The notes under the pieces were generated by a model. That model saw only the letters and a program-made list of their open reading frames with translations, had not been told where the DNA came from and did no database searches. 64,000 nt of DNA from contig WIXG01000336.1 in NCBI GenBank assembly GCA_009869945.1, positions 21,374 through 85,373 of the forward strand, given 5' to 3'. A program made the translations under genes and the position numbers. Below, piece by piece: positions 9,383 through 23,837 of the stretch. Source of the stretch: Mesaphorura yosii. Lineage: Eukaryota; Arthropoda; Collembola; Poduromorpha; Tullbergiidae. Numbering within the stretch: position 1 is the stretch's first letter; each line of letters opens with the position of its first letter.

Positions 9383-12300
9383 CTACCACATTTTCCTCAG
9401 AATGACCATCGGGAAAGACTGCCCATGATAAGAGCACTGAGACATCCCCGATAGACGTGAGGCATTTATGTGCCCGATTGGGTCTTCCGCATGCATGTTA
9501 CTGCTGCATTGATTGGCCTGGCCATTCTTGTATAAAACAGTTTGATATCTGGCGTATGCTAAAAATGCTGCAATTATGATCGCTACTAAGGTACTGAATC
9601 CAAGTCCGAAGAACACCACTCCAAATCCAACTTTTGGAAGGCAGATTCCGTAAATTGCTTCTGCAGGTCGAGACATTTTGCCACGAAGCACAGGAGACGA
9701 CTCTGAGAATTGGTCCGATGAAGTTGTGTTCAGGACGAAGTTCAGGTCCGCCTCCGAAATGACTCTGAAGGCACCCTGTACACCAATCACGTCGGATGAC
9801 GAGTCAACTGATCTTCGAACACGAAGATTTCTTGGTCCTTTCGGGAAGTTGGACACAGATATCGTCTCTTGCGAGTTGGTCTCTTCATCATTTGCGCCTT
9901 GTCTATCTTCTACATGAAACACAGGATTTTTAAGAAAATGCCTTTGCTTAAGCCAAAGCAAAATTTTGCATACCCTTAATTGGCTGATTGTTGGTCTCAG
10001 CCGTCATCAATGCCTCTCTTTGCTCCTTCTTTCCACCTTCGTGTCTTTCAACGATTTCAACGCTTTCTGGGCGGGGGCTCGAGCTGCTGACTCCGTTCTC
10101 ATATTGACCGTTGTTTCTTGGATTTACTTGTTCTTGCCTCACTTCAGAAGAATGTGTTGGAATCGAGGGTACGATTTCGAAACTGGCTCCACCGAAAGGA
10201 GGACGTCTGGGATTATGTTGTGGATGGCCTGGTGGTGGTTGTGGGAAACGTTGCTGGTTTACGCCCTGATTCTGTGGGAATGGTCGTGGTGGGAATTGCT
10301 GCTGCTGGCTATGCCCTTGTGGTGGTGGAGGTGGGTGAAGCCTTTGTCCTGGATGTGGTCTAGCGAATCCCTGCTGAGGTGGTCGTTGCTGAGTTCTTTG
10401 TTGCTGCATCAATTGAGGAGGAATTGGAATTTGTTGCTGCTGTGGCCTGTTTTGGAATGGTCGCTGCGGGAAGTGTGGGTTTTGATGCAATGGGAATCCT
10501 TGTCCTTGATATTGGAGTGGAATTTGTGGTGGCGGCGGTGGAGTCATTCCAATGGAAGGTTCCGAGTACTGTTGTTGCTGTGCATGGCCTTGTTGTCCAA
10601 CTTCTTGTGAGTTCAATGGGTGCTTTTGGTGAAGAAGCTGCATGTCTTCTTGAGACTGCGGCTTTGGTTTCTCTTCATAAGTCAAATCGTTGATGTTGCT
10701 GGCAGCTGTTGCAAGTTTCTCAACGTTCTTGTCTTCATGTGCCATCGGTTCCAGGAGCGTGTGCTGACCTTCCAAGCGGTTGGTGTTGGTAGCTGCTCCA
10801 TACTTGGAGGCGCAATGGTCTGGGCACCCGTGTCTGCAGATCTCAACGGTGCAGCGGAGGTGCACGTTAAGCATGTCAGGGAATTTGAATGCACTGATGT
10901 ACGCGTATGTGAGCACAGTTGCTCTGCCATCATCAAGCTTAATCTGTAAGTCAAAAATTGCATTGAGGGTTATGATTGCACAATCCTCGTGCGAAGTTAT
11001 TGAAGCTTGAAGCACGAGCTTTTAGTGATCCATAATTAAAGGAGTAAAGAGGTTTTGAGATAAATTGTGGTAAGCCGACTGCTTTAAAAAATTAAAGGTT
11101 GTGGAGATTCGCTTGTCGATAAGCACATGCAATTACCTTGGAGAATCTTCCAAGCAATTTGGGTCTCACGATGCATCCTTCTGGGTCACTCAATTGAAGA
11201 GAATGACCTCCATGTCCGTCGGATGCTTCACAGGCTTTGACTCTCATGTCAAATTCGCCTACGGAAGAAGAATGCATGAAATTAATCTTGGGTTCTCTCC
11301 ATTTTTCGTTAGCGTGCATTCTTGCACTACAAAAAGCAGTGAATAATGCTCCGGCATTTCATTCAGAAATGAGAAGTTAAACGTCAACGGCAATGGCAAA
11401 TGTAAAACGCAGAAGCCGACTTGGCGACTGCATCCAAAATTCTGCTGATTTACGAGCGACTATTGTTTGCACAACGCAGTAGATTATTACCTGTAGGATC
11501 CTTAACTGCTACGACCATTGTGAGCGGAGAACCTGAGGAGTAAAAGTAGAACAGTCTTTAATAAATCATAATTCATAGCATTATTATTTTTACAACTTGG
11601 ATATTTCATTTCGGCAGCAGCACACTGTCATCTTCACTCGCTCATTATCGCTTCGCCATCGCTTGGCACTGGCAAAAGAGGAGCTCAGCAGCTCAAGTTT
11701 AGTTCAGGAAGGAGGAGATAATGTGGCGCTTGGACAACCGGTATTTAAAATTATATTTTCACTTGTTAGCGCCTTTGCGTTCTGAATACTCATTTAATGT
11801 GCGGCCGAAATCCTGCCGCTGCTTCGGCTAAAATGTGAAATTCATGAAAGGCCCTGTTATCTGTTATGACCACCGTGGAAGCAGAACTGAACTGACCTAA
11901 AGGCACAATTCCGTTCAACGGCGGTGCCCACGGCCCCTTTCCTTCTTGAATCTCCATCCAGCAGTCGACGTTGTCACCGTGAAAGTTGAGCTCGACAATG
12001 TCCAAGTCGCTGATGACCATCGGCGATGTTTTGGTTGCCGTCTTCTCGTAATCGTTGAACCATTCGCAGCGGAGCCGCTTGGCTTCGTCCCAAGCTTCGA
12101 TTAATTCCTCGTCGTACTGCACGACGACAGTGTTTTCGTAGAATTTTCCATGATTATCAGGCTTCGTCCCACATTTGTCGTAGTAGATGTTGAAGACAAA
12201 GTTGTTCCGGCCGGTTCTGAAATTAGAAAAAAAGTTGGAGTTTGGACATTTCACGAGCAGGGTTTGAATGTACATCTTGCTTCAATTTTATCATTAAGCA

Positions 12301-14248
12301 TAAAATAAATTAAACTTCTGCCGGCATTATGCGCATGATGGAAATTCTGTCAGCCAGAACCACAATACGAATCACTCGATTCTCATTCACATATGATCTC
12401 TGCATTGTATCGGTCTCTAATTAAGTCATGAAAATGGAACACATCGTGCTTGCATTGAATAGTCATTATGTTAATTTAACTCGCAAACAATGCGATGCGC
12501 CTGCCTGAGTCTGTGAACTGTGAACTCATGCCTTGGCTTCCAAGAACCAAAGAGCGAAGTGATGAGTGAGCAAAAGATTTAGATTTTACGACTACATTGT
12601 TAATGACAATGCAAACAAGGACACACAAGAGAAGCAGCAGCAAATGTCATTATTGAATGAAGACGTACCAATGCCTTCACTTCACTCTGTCATCAGTCCC
12701 ATCTTCCATTCTCACTCACGACATTATAATCCTAATTTGAAAAGTATGTGCACGTATGCTGCTGCGTACGGTTAAGCAGTTGGACTTCCGTATTGTTTGA
12801 GATTCGAGAATAAGATGCGAGCATGGCATGAATGAATGAGACAACGCAGCTACAAGACTGACAATGAATAGACCACAAACGCTCATCACGTTCGCGTACG
12901 GAAAGCATGTGTTGGCACTTTCCGTCAGGAACTGGGTCAAGTCAGCTCGAGGAATGCTCAAATGGCGAGACAATGGACTTGAGGAAGGTATGGATAAGTT
13001 CAAATTACACACCGGTACGAGGATTCTGCTCATACTCAAAGATAATAACAGTAATTTATGGTTTGTCAGTGCTATTTGGGTTGAAAGAAGGAGTTGAGCG
13101 ACAATGCATGCATACTTGTCTTAATATTTGTCACTTCACTCACTTCCTTTCTTTTCTTGCGTTGTCAAAATATGCAGTATGCAGATTCAGAGCAAAAAGA
13201 AAGGCAAGAAAGTAGAAATCGAGAATGAACAGCGATAAATATCAATTGCTCAAATCCAATTAACCACTGGGAATCACGTCCGAAACTTCTACAACTTCTG
13301 TAAAATTGAACTTCATGTTACTCATATTATGGGTGGAAGATAATACGACGCTCGGTACTCGGTCGGTCCTCGGAATTTGTTTACGCAAGTTTCTAGATTC
13401 TTGCAATTACGACTGAATTTTCTAACTATTTGTGGAGCAGAGCAGAGAATATAGCAGCAATAAGATCGTAATTTACCTTGGCGGGACGTAAACGCATCCT
13501 TCATGGCCATACATACCCTTCGACGCGACCTGAAATTCGAAATTCGAAATTTGACTAAAGTAAGGGGTTATTTCTACATTCTACGGAAAGTTTGGGTCCG
13601 AGTTCGAATATTAAGAAGAATGACTAAGCTCCGTCCCTTACCAGTCCGTGAAAGGGAGAATCAAAATTCAGGTGCACTTCCATATGCTGGGCTCCACACA
13701 TGACTTCTAACTGTGCAATTTTTGGCATCCCATGTGGTCTATCCCAATTGTTCCCGACTGGCGGCTCTCCATTTATGCGCTTGTCAAGAAAAATATACAT
13801 AAGCAATCCATTTATAACAGACCAATTCAATCGAATCAGATTTCAGATAATCAACTAAACTCACAGGAATTACGATGAGGAAGGCGACAAGTAGAAAGCT
13901 CCATTTTACTCTCTTCATGAGTGTGAGTGTGGCATTTGAGGGATTGCGTTCATTCGTCATTCTCCGTCGTTTCCTGGCATTGGCGCTGGAAGGTGTCAGC
14001 AGAGGGTCAGTGCAGCTGCGGCCGCCCATATTCAAGTTGTGCTGGCCGTCATGCGAATCACGATTCGTGTAATTTAACATGGCAGTTACAGTCGTTGGGG
14101 TACAAGTGCCAAAGTCTTCTGGGCTCATACCCACGAGGAATGAAGCACCCTCGTCTTCTGACTCTGAAGATGATGTGGAGCTTTCTTTGTGGTTGTGCAT
14201 GTAAATGTTGCTGAGTATTTTTTGTAGGTTACCCCTCGGTCCATACAT
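9383..14248 (-). CDS. ZP-domain transmembrane protein 1 (cuticlin-like), Q/P-rich linker after the ZP module
   Basis: Eight exons in transcript order: 14248-13865, 13779-13642, 13529-13477, 12216-11897, 11532-11491, 11258-11137, 10943-9974 and 9909-9383. All phases match and the product is 851 aa. ZP-N starts near residue 148 (AQLEVMCG) with its four Cys (MCG, GCVY, KCGT, RCEW). ZP-C follows with CWMEIQEGKGPW, TMVVAVKDPTG, CIVRPKLLGRFSK and the Cys-rich end CTVEICRHGCPDHC. Then comes a roughly 290-residue Gln/Pro/His-rich linker, an RVRRS dibasic site (about 706-709), a transmembrane segment (about 769-795) and a short cytoplasmic tail. Family members polymerise in the apical extracellular matrix and shape cuticle. 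A hydrophobic segment near residues 116-128 follows a 110-residue Ser/acidic N-terminus. Starting at the internal Met111 (13918) would instead give an ordinary signal peptide, so the true start is uncertain. Confidence 0.85.
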
Positions 14249-17200
14249 AATCAGCGGAGACTCACGGCTTAATTAAAACCCAACCTCACACGGTGCAATT
14301 GTGTCGGCTGAAAAGAATCAAAACAGAAAAAGATTATAAATCATATTGTGTGCATATTAAACATTTTAATTCGCAATTTGATTTGCTCGCCGCCGGCGCA
14401 GCTGCACATTCATAAAAGAAACTCATTGAATACGCTTTCATTGGTACATTGCAGAGAATAACAGTAAAATTGGCTCCGCTCGGCTCGAATCTCAAATCGT
14501 GCATCTTGTTTCGTGCATCGTGAATTTATAGATTACAATTTACAACTTTTACCAACCCGACTTCATTTATTGACAGTTTTCATGAATTCTTTCGGGCCAA
14601 TGCAGCAGTGCAAATGTTAATTAAAACCTTTTTATCGTTTATTATTAATAATAATAATTTGTTTATTTATTTTCGGCTCCTACGTACTAAGACATAAGCC
14701 GATTTTATCGTTTATTAGAGCATCTCCGCTGCTGACTGTTCAAATCAAACATTGGCGCTGGCGCTCCAAATGAGCTATGCATCAGCGCCGAGATATGAAT
14801 AATTGGTGCTTGTCATGTCCTGAAGCTAAAAATAACTACAATGAACCCGCAGCCATCTTCTGACTGACAATGTGCCGATGATGGATTTGGTCGGCTGCGT
14901 TAAAAATAATACATTTGTTGGGTATTCTTCAATTTGTATACACACTAATTAATGCGTATATTTAATTACAAGTACAAGTACGATCATCCGGCAGTGGTTG
15001 TGGCTGCGACTGACTTGAAGTGGGTAATGGGAATTAAGAATCTGTGCGCGTCGCGCCTGTCATGTCACCGATCGTCTTCGTCGTCGTCTCCATTTTACCG
15101 TTGTGCAGTTAATTCATTCTATTTTTATACAGACAGGCAGTAAATATAATTATGGTATTATTTAGTTGGAGTGAAGAGCGAAGTACGACTACAACTACGA
15201 CGAGACTCATCTGTCAAGCGGGGATGACGATGACGATGACAAGAAGCTGCTACGAGACGGCGTTTTCGTTTATCATTCAAATGTAGCACAGTCACAAATG
15301 CTCCGCTGTGGCGTGCCGTGCGTTTGGCGTTTAGTACGCTTGGCTCCCCAATCGAGTGTGTATTGAAAGCAAATTGTCCGGCTATTATTCAATTTCACGA
15401 GTGGGTACTTGCACAAGAGCTAAGTCGAGAAGTTTTTTCTTAAGATTGCGAGCACGTAGCAAGTGTAAAGAGATCCGTGACTGTGACTGTGGCTCAGATG
15501 CAGAATGTAAGCGTGTCAGTCAGTCCGGCAATTGGATATTGATATTACTTACTAATTGCTTTGAGGAAACGGCTCTTCCCTTTTGAATTGAATGAATGAC
15601 ACGTACAATGTACAAGCACATTTAGCGCAGGTGCCAAAGGCGGACTTTGGTATGCATTACAAATTGCTAAGTTGCTATTTGCATTTAAATTGAGATCATA
15701 AACTAGACAATTGACATTCACATTCTTTTCTTCTACGCGGCGCGCCGTGGCAGCGGTCAGCATACGTGCTAAATATGCAGCAGGATAAATACAAAGTAAG
15801 GCATTCGAAGCCTACACTTGACCTACCAATTTCAATTTGGACGTATCATCGCAGCGCATGCGGTGTGTGTGCGTGTCTGACTTCATGTCATGGTCATGAT
15901 ACACTGAACACTGCTGCACCTTGCCATAATTGTCGAGATGAAAAGGGTGAGTTGCAATAAATTAATATTCTGAGCCCACGCCCACAAACAAATACAGAAC
16001 GAAAATCTCGTTCAACTCACTCAGTTTTAATTATTCCGTCAGTCGGTCATACCACGAAGGGAACAGAAGAGATGCGGGATGAAGGAATGTAGCCGAAAAT
16101 GTCGACTGAAATGACGAGGCGCGCGAGAACTGATTCGGAAAATAAATTTAGGACACTTCTCCACGCCGTCGTCTGCGTCAGACTCCTGCCTACCTGTACC
16201 CTTTCGACGAAATAGGTTAAATACAACAACAAAGAAAGCTACGACTACAGCTACAGACTACGGCTACGGTAGTTGCTGCATTCCATTATTGGTGACAAAA
16301 CAGGCTCCGAACAAGCTTATTACATATTTATGCATTGATACAACCGTAGACACGACCGTGGAAGGCGTACACCGAATTGAATCCTCATTTCATCTGATAA
16401 CACGTCAGCGTATAACATGGAAGCATGCGGTATGCGGTGTGTGCACAACGGGACTTTTTATTTTCGTCTTTTGTTAAATGCAGGTTTGTAATAAATAATA
16501 ATAATCCTGTACAGGGTAATAATGTGGTAGCGTTACAAGGAAAGGATTTGTAATCCCTCCTGAATAGTTTTAATGTGCACATTAAGTTTAAGTTTCAAGA
16601 TTCAAGACGGTCGCGACGTGATGGTTTTGTTCGGGACGCGCGGGCTAAACAAAGATTGTGCTTATAAATAAAGCTAAAGCGTGAAATAGTTTAGTAATTC
16701 GCAGTAGCAGCAGCGAAGGATGAAACTATTTACTATCTTCGCAAATACGATTTTTTGGTACCTAATTTGACCGTAGCTACTAATTCAAAATACGGGACTA
16801 TATTGGATTTCAATTTACTCACAAAGGTGCTGCACAGAACTTTAAAGTTCGAAACAGGATTAATTAGTCACGTAAATAAACAGAAAGTATCCGAAAATGC
16901 GAAGATCTCACCCTCGCCCTCAATACTCGCTCGCTTGTGTACCTGAATTACGGTACTACATCTTTTACGCTAAGTCGACAATGCAGTGTCAAGCGCAGCA
17001 ATTCGGAAGCCCATGTAGCAGAAACTAGATTAGATGGGTCAGTTCTCTTTCTCATCAGCGCATCAATCTGGATTACATAATTTGCAAACTATAAACACTC
17101 GATGCATTACACTAGTTACAACTACAACATAAAATATGTTTATGCATTGTCGTACTAATGAATAATGATGCTTTTCATGCTTCGTTGCCCATTTCATAAC

Positions 17201-20200
17201 ACACATTAAAATCTTACAAAGAGCGCTGAAATGCTGAGAAATGCCGTGCCTGTCTTACATTATTGCTAGCGTGGCTATCAGCGACTATAATCGGAGCCGT
17301 CAGCACACATTTTAAATAATAGCAAAAAGCATGGCAATGAATGTCTGACTTTTCTATGAATCTTTGCACGTTGCGTTGCTGTAACGCTCTGATTAAATGG
17401 CCGGCTTTGCTACGATAATAGCCACAATTATAATTATGAACCAACAGAACGTTGAAGATGAATTTTGCCTGACTTTTGTCAGCAACTCGTGCACTTTGTA
17501 ATCTTCCTGCACACTGCACTGTGCGTAGTGATCGAACGTTGCCTTACGCTACACACGAAGCACGATGATTGACTTTGCATTAGGCTCAGATTGCACACCG
17601 TAATAGCCACTTTAATCACGGTTTGTTTACAATTCCTAGTATGAAACAAGCCAAAGTCAAGCGCCAAGCCAAGTCCAAATCGTGTGTAGGTCAGTGTTGA
17701 AGGTTGAGTGAATAGTTATTTTAAAATATACATTCTAACAGGAATGCAATGCATTTGTGGGCCATCGTAGCAGAGACGCTATAATCGTACAAAATCGTAG
17801 TTGTATGGGTGCGTTTGTTCACTAATTGCACCTTGGTTTCATTTTTTAGATTCGACTCAAACATTAGAAGGCAATAATGTAGAATGTAAACTCAAGAACG
17901 TCAACAAGCTGCTACTATTTAGAGAAATTGCGTATGTATTCATGAATTCTCACATTTTCCACATGTTTTCCTTAAAATTCCCATGCAAATGTAACTGACC
18001 CACATTACGCGTAGTGCCAATGCCCGAATACACTCGTGCTCTGCTAAAAAAAAACGATTGTAGCTGTACACAGTGAAGCCGATCTGTGTTTAATTACCAG
18101 ACGACATTAACGTCAGCTGGTAATTAGGATGAAATATTGTTATTAGGGCTTAATTGCGGCTTGGAGGAACCAGAACCATTAACATTGAACTTATAAGCAA
18201 ATACACGTATTTATTACTGCAAGGTAGGACACGATAGGAGCAATATCGCAGTGCTTGCGCAAAAAGAATGAAGATCAATGGGTAACGAGAGGGAGAGAAG
18301 AAAAGGTCAGCCAATTTGATTAATGCTCAAACAACCAATTCAACAAGTTGAATTTCGCCTGTATGATGAAACCAAATTTTTTTTTTGCATGTATGCTAAT
18401 AAGTCTACGCCAAGCTGCAGTATAAGACAAGACCATAAAATACCAAGTATGAGCAAGCAGTAAGCAGATTGGTGAAAATGTTCATACCCGTGCGGCGTCA
18501 GCAGAAATGATGACGACGAAGGCCAGTTTAGCGTATGAATGAGTAATACGCAAATAATTTCCGCATCTGAACCACTTCCACTGCGGTTCGATAAGACAGC
18601 GATGATCTTCGACTTGCACGCCTGGTTTTTGCAAAATCTCTGTTTAATTGTCCCACAGCAAAAGAAAACTTGATTTCAAACCAGTTTTAACGATTTCTTT
18701 TCTCTTCTGCTTTCAGTCTTTTGATTCTCATGCCAATTCCCAGTGCCAGAGTGCCAATTCGTAGCAATGCAATGCGTCTTGAGGTGTTTAGCACAGAGTC
18801 GTTGAATATTGAACCATTTATTAAGTCGCCGACGTCACGGCATAAAATCGCACGCAAACTGTCTGGAACCTGTCTTGATGACTTGAATTCTGTCTGGCTA
18901 CGAATTGCCAATTTGTAGGAAGATACTTGGACTGAATGTTTATGGTTCAAGTCCGGTGCCCCGACTGAGTCATTCTGGCAGGACAGTTACAAATGGTTTT
19001 CAGGTCTTCTGCCACACAAAAACTGGAACACAATGCTGGATGTCCGTTTCTTTGTTCTGCTGGAATCTGGAAGCCGTGGTCGTAAAAATAGTTAACTGTA
19101 AACCGTGTCACTGCTCCACCGTACTCCTTAAATTGTTGAATCCAATTCGGACGACGAGCACCTCAGGACAGTATTAACACAGTGTAACACACACGCACAC
19201 AATAGAATTCGAATGACAGGTTCTCAAAATGCACCTGTGCTTTGGACTTGTGTTATTTTCGAGACGGACCTGTCCTGTTGCGGTGCGCGTCTTGTTCGGT
19301 TAACCCTTTCTCACCGTCACCGCAAGCACAGAATCATCTTGCTCATCAGCAGTCAGCAGGGCAGGTAAAAGTTTTTGATAACAACGACCAGAAATAATTC
19401 TCTACTTTTCACACAATGCGAGGGAATGTGGACTGTGATTGAGGATGAGATTACGCACAGCACGGACGATAGGGAGAGACGCGTACACGTTTCTTCGTTT
19501 AGTCGGTCGGACACAATAAGACACGTTGTAAAATGTTTTCTTGAGAAAATGAAAATTTATTTGAAGCTCATCATAACCCTGTTCACAGCCAACACGATGC
19601 GACCAAGAAATGGTGGTGAGACGCGAATGCGACGGCTCAGCAGCATGGCAATGGCAATGGCAATCCGTGTGAGTGCTTAATGTGTAATGATAATAGTATA
19701 AGTACTGGGTAAGTGGGGTAAGATATTTACTCTTTACTCCGCTGCTGTACAGATGCACGATGAGAAAGACGCGAGCAGATTTTTTCTCTCGAACAACGGC
19801 ACTTTAAAGTTTTACCCTGGCTTCAGGAAGAACAAACTCAACGCAACGCAACGATGGCGCATTGCAGAAAGTCAGCCAGTCTACTTTGCAACTCGGCTTA
19901 ATGTATGAAGTATGTATTAAACTTGATGATCATCATATTCGCCATTGCCATTCTTGAATTCATATAGTAAAGCCAGTGCCGGCACCGATGCTTAGCTTAA
20001 TACCACAATTTATAATGCGCGTATATCATCATTAAGATGTGTTTGTGTACCGCAATTTTAAGCTGTAAGCTGCAAACTGATCGACTCCAGCCTAAGAGTA
20101 AGATTTCGATTCTGTGCTAAGCACTTCAGACTCAATGAGCTTGTATTCGTTGTCGCTCTTTTTCTTAATGTCATTTCAGTCTACATGAATTGCATTTCGC

Positions 20201-23155
20201 ATTTCTCTCATTGTTGAAAATGAGAAAAACATGCTCATCTGCATTCGCGATGGATTTTGTGCTCATTTTCTCTGCTTTTTGCGTTAGACGAGAAGCAGAA
20301 CAGAGCGCGAGCGTGATGTGACGAGTGCAATGTAGTGCACTTGACGTTGTCTTGTAATTTCTGCACCCAATCTGCCTGAAAACAATGCGAAGAATGGTCG
20401 AGGAAATCAGAATGGCCAGCCAAAAATGAATTCAGCACTTAATTGACCCTGTTCGGTCTTTTATTGCTGCGTCATGTCGAGTAACAGTAACACAATTTTG
20501 CGCATTCTATTTCGGCAAGTGTTTTCACATTCTTAGAAACTTAAATCATGGTATTTCTCATTTCGTTGAATCAGTCACGATCGCGCCGCGCCGGGGAAGC
20601 GGCCACGGACAAATATTGGCTTGAATCTTAATAAACACTGGGGACTTGAATCCGCGTCGACTGCCTTCTGAATAGGACACGCTACGCATTAAATTCATTA
20701 CGCATTCTATGAACTGAACAGTGAACTGGGTTTGTTTAGCTGACAATTTATTTGCAAAGACTAAAACCTGATTCAGAGTTATTCGGTTGTCTGGTTTGGC
20801 TTATTAGCCTGCTCGCTCAGTGGCGATACTGACACCTGTGCGTAGCAGTAGCGCGTACGAGCACGGTTCTGTCGTCTCGCGACTCAAGCTAAGCCTAAGT
20901 TGTCTCACACACAGTTTAATTCCTATTGACATGAACCTGCCTTTCTGAATTCGCGTCGCTGATTAATAAATTACAAATCAGGTTCAGTGAGCACTGTACA
21001 TCCGTGCGTCGTTCTGCAGCTCAACAATTTTGAGCAAAACATGTCGCTTGTCGCCTGCCTTGTTATCACCGTACAGTTAACATCTACATCAGGGCATTAG
21101 CCTTATCAGCATGTAGAACACAACACAACGATAATGTCATGCTGCTGCTGGTTAACTGCTGAGCGACTGAACATGCAGGGTAAGAGCAAGAAGGTTCTAG
21201 AGATCTTAATTAGCAACGAGGATTATTATTTGGGAATAGATCACGAAATACCATTCATTCAATTCCAAAATTCCAGTCTAAAGCTTTGAATTTACGCTTG
21301 CTTGCGCGAGAGAGTAAAGCAAAGAGACGGAGTAAGCATTGTGAAAATTCTCTCGCTCTTTCTTGTGAAATACAGTTTTTTGCAGTTAAAACTGTGGTTA
21401 CGCTCGAATTTGCAATTACGACACTAACAGCACAATAATGCACCTTTCTGTATGCTAAATATTAACACTGGTAACTTCTCCGAATAACCACCTCACAAAA
21501 GCCATGTTTACCATCTTCAGCTGTAAACGAGTCGAAAATGCCCTGAATCCTGACAAACGCTAAACGTAGTGGAGCAAGGATGGGAAATCTTCAATCATAA
21601 TCAACAATCTGTTGTGGTATGGCACCAAACTGTCTGTAGCAGCTTGCACGTCTTCGCAAATTCGACTTCAGCTTCTATATTTAAAGAATACCAGAACTAA
21701 CGTACTTCATCCGTGCCATCGTAAGCTGGCTCGTTGTAACTCTAGCTCTGCTCCATTCGCCAATTCGCCATTGGCCACCTGCTGCTTAATTAAATTAAAA
21801 TGTTTACTTGGTTGCTGGTTAAATCGTTCTGCACGCTTTGTGCTCATCTGCTTTGCTCATCGTCTCGGCAAAATAAACTGAGCACGAAACGACGTAACTT
21901 GCAATCAAGTTCACGAACAAAAGTTCACGCTTCATTACACATTTTATTTCGGTAACGTGGCCGTGGCACATAGCTCGTAGCCGTAACGTTGTTTGCATGT
22001 GTGTAACATTTTAAAAATAAATCTGCATCTGCGCTGAGGCCCCGTACGATGTGATAATGTGTTGCGTACCTTACCTGTCCAACGCTCAACAATGCGTCGT
22101 TATTGTTTCAGAAACCCCATTGTCCAAGCCTTTATGGAACAATGCACGAAGATTAGTCGTGACGATTGTTCTCGATTTTCTGATTTCCGAAGCTGCAAGA
22201 GTGAGCAAGCCCCGCAGAGTTTTGTGCAATTTCGAGTGAGCCGATAATCGTACAAATTCAGCCGCTGGGAGCTGATGCTCTAATATCCGAAATTAATTAT
22301 TTTGTAGCAATTTCCATTTACCACAAGAAATGAAGCGACCAACGAAGAATGCCAGGGTTAAGAGTGAAGACGTGAAGTTTAAATTTGGCCCAAGCAATTA
22401 AGCAGAGTAAGCACACGAATTCCTCGCTTGGTTGTATTTTCTGAGACGAAAACAAGCAAAAATATCCACACAGCTACGCACGCATTTGTGCATAATGAGG
22501 AAGAGAATCGCAAAACAAGGCATTTCAGGCAACAGGTCACGTAATTAGGCAGGCCTAAATCTGTACCATGCCTTAAATCATTATGTAATGCGCGCACATG
22601 CACGGCACAACCTAAGCAGAGCCTGCCTGCCTGGATTTAGGACCACAATTAGCACTTCTGTGTGTATGAAATTAGCGTGCGCGTATTGTTTAAGCCAGTG
22701 TACGGACTGAAGACGGAGGACACATCCGCATTTGTTGCTAGCCATTACAAAATGCATTCATTTTAGATGCTAATTGCTCTAAACGTTAAAGCAAATTATC
22801 TTCCTGCCCACAAACACACAGAGCACTGTCACTGCAGGTTGAGCGCGCGTGTAACCACACGCATTTAAGCTTGGCATCTTAAGTAAATAAAATGTGCTTG
22901 ATTCTGTGTGAAGTAAAACTTGAGAGTGCTTGCATTTCCAATTTGATTGTTTCAGTTTGAAAATGCCCTCAATTTCACCTTTCGAATGTGTCGCGCCCGA
23001 GAAGAATATTGCAAACTGAATCAACCTCAAACACGTAATCAAAAATCCCTATAGTTCTGCGGACTTCTGTGTTAGTGGCAGCTGGAATATTGAAGACTTT
23101 TCCAGGATGTGCTTGGATTGAAAATCAACAACTTCACTTCCATCCTAACTTCAAT
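14249..23155. other. Long gene-poor region upstream of ZP gene 1
   Basis: This 8.9-kb stretch shows no ORF with family resemblance or linked splice sites. It holds short AT-rich simple repeats (an ATT/ATA run near 14640-14660) and CGACGA/GACGATGAC runs near 15070-15230. No tRNA, rRNA or transposase was seen. It lies at the 5' side of ZP gene 1 and of the Cys-rich gene at 23156, so enhancers and 5' UTR exons are the plausible content. This is inference. Confidence 0.5.
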
Positions 23156-23837
23156 ATGGTTGCAAAACTAGCACCAATCACCGCGAGGTGCGCCCAGCTT
23201 ATTTTGTTCTTTCTACTTCATCTGCATTCAACGACTAGCTGTAATCGTTACGCCACTCTGGACGAGCCGTGCATGGACGTCAATTACAACACTGGCTACC
23301 TCAGCTCCAGAATCTTCACTCCTCCCTCCGGATACACCGGAATCGAGACGTCAGGAACTGGATATTCTTGCAATCCATACAAGATGTTACGCTGCAACCC
23401 ACAAAGTGGCACGTGCCAGTGCCCCGACTATTACAACCACTATTGGGACAACTATCGAAGACGATGTTTCATTAAAATCGGTTCACCTTGCCAGATAGGT
23501 CTGAACGGATTATTTGGAGACATGAACTACAATGGCCGAAACGATGGGTGCCCGGAGTACGCCATTTGCAACCCCACATCAGGTAATTTCAGGGCATTAC
23601 AATTAATTTTAGCATGCATTGTGGCGTGGGTTCTTCCATTTGAATTTATTTCGGGCGCTTGCAGGGTATTGTTCGTGTCGTCCACCATACGTGAGCACGT
23701 ATTACGCCGCCTCCGGGACCACAACTGTTGGTTGGGGATGCTCAACTGCTTCTTCTGTCAACCTTGAAGTATTAGTTATCGGTACCATTATCTCAAACTT
23801 ACTTTTAGTTTACTTGAAAACGAGGGAATTCAGTTAA
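23156..23837 (+). CDS. Cys-rich secreted protein with hydrophobic C-terminal tail
   Basis: The exons are 23156-23582 and 23665-23837, joined in phase 1, giving 199 aa. An N-terminal signal peptide has the hydrophobic core CAQLILFFLLHLHSTTS. The mature chain has a repeated Cys pattern: PCMD, SCNPYKMLRCNP, TCQCPDYYNHYW, RCFIKIGSPCQ, GCPEYAICNPTSG and YCSCRPPYVS. This is reminiscent of EB-type Cys-rich modules of arthropods and nematodes. The last about 22 residues (LEVLVIGTIISNLLLVYLKT) are hydrophobic and could be a GPI-attachment signal or a single membrane anchor. The splice removes an 82-bp intron that would otherwise break the CNPTSG-YCSC run. The function is unknown. A surface or extracellular-matrix role is inferred from topology and from the ZP neighbours. 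Confidence 0.75.

Noticed and set aside
9966-10693. Plus-strand Trp/Leu/Val-rich ORFs
   Set aside because: They are reverse complements of the Gln/Pro/His-rich linker of ZP protein 1. The odd composition comes from that repeat.
18940-18965. GGTTCAAGTCC resembling a tRNA T-arm
   Set aside because: The flanking bases do not form a T stem, and no D-arm, anticodon arm or acceptor stem surrounds it.
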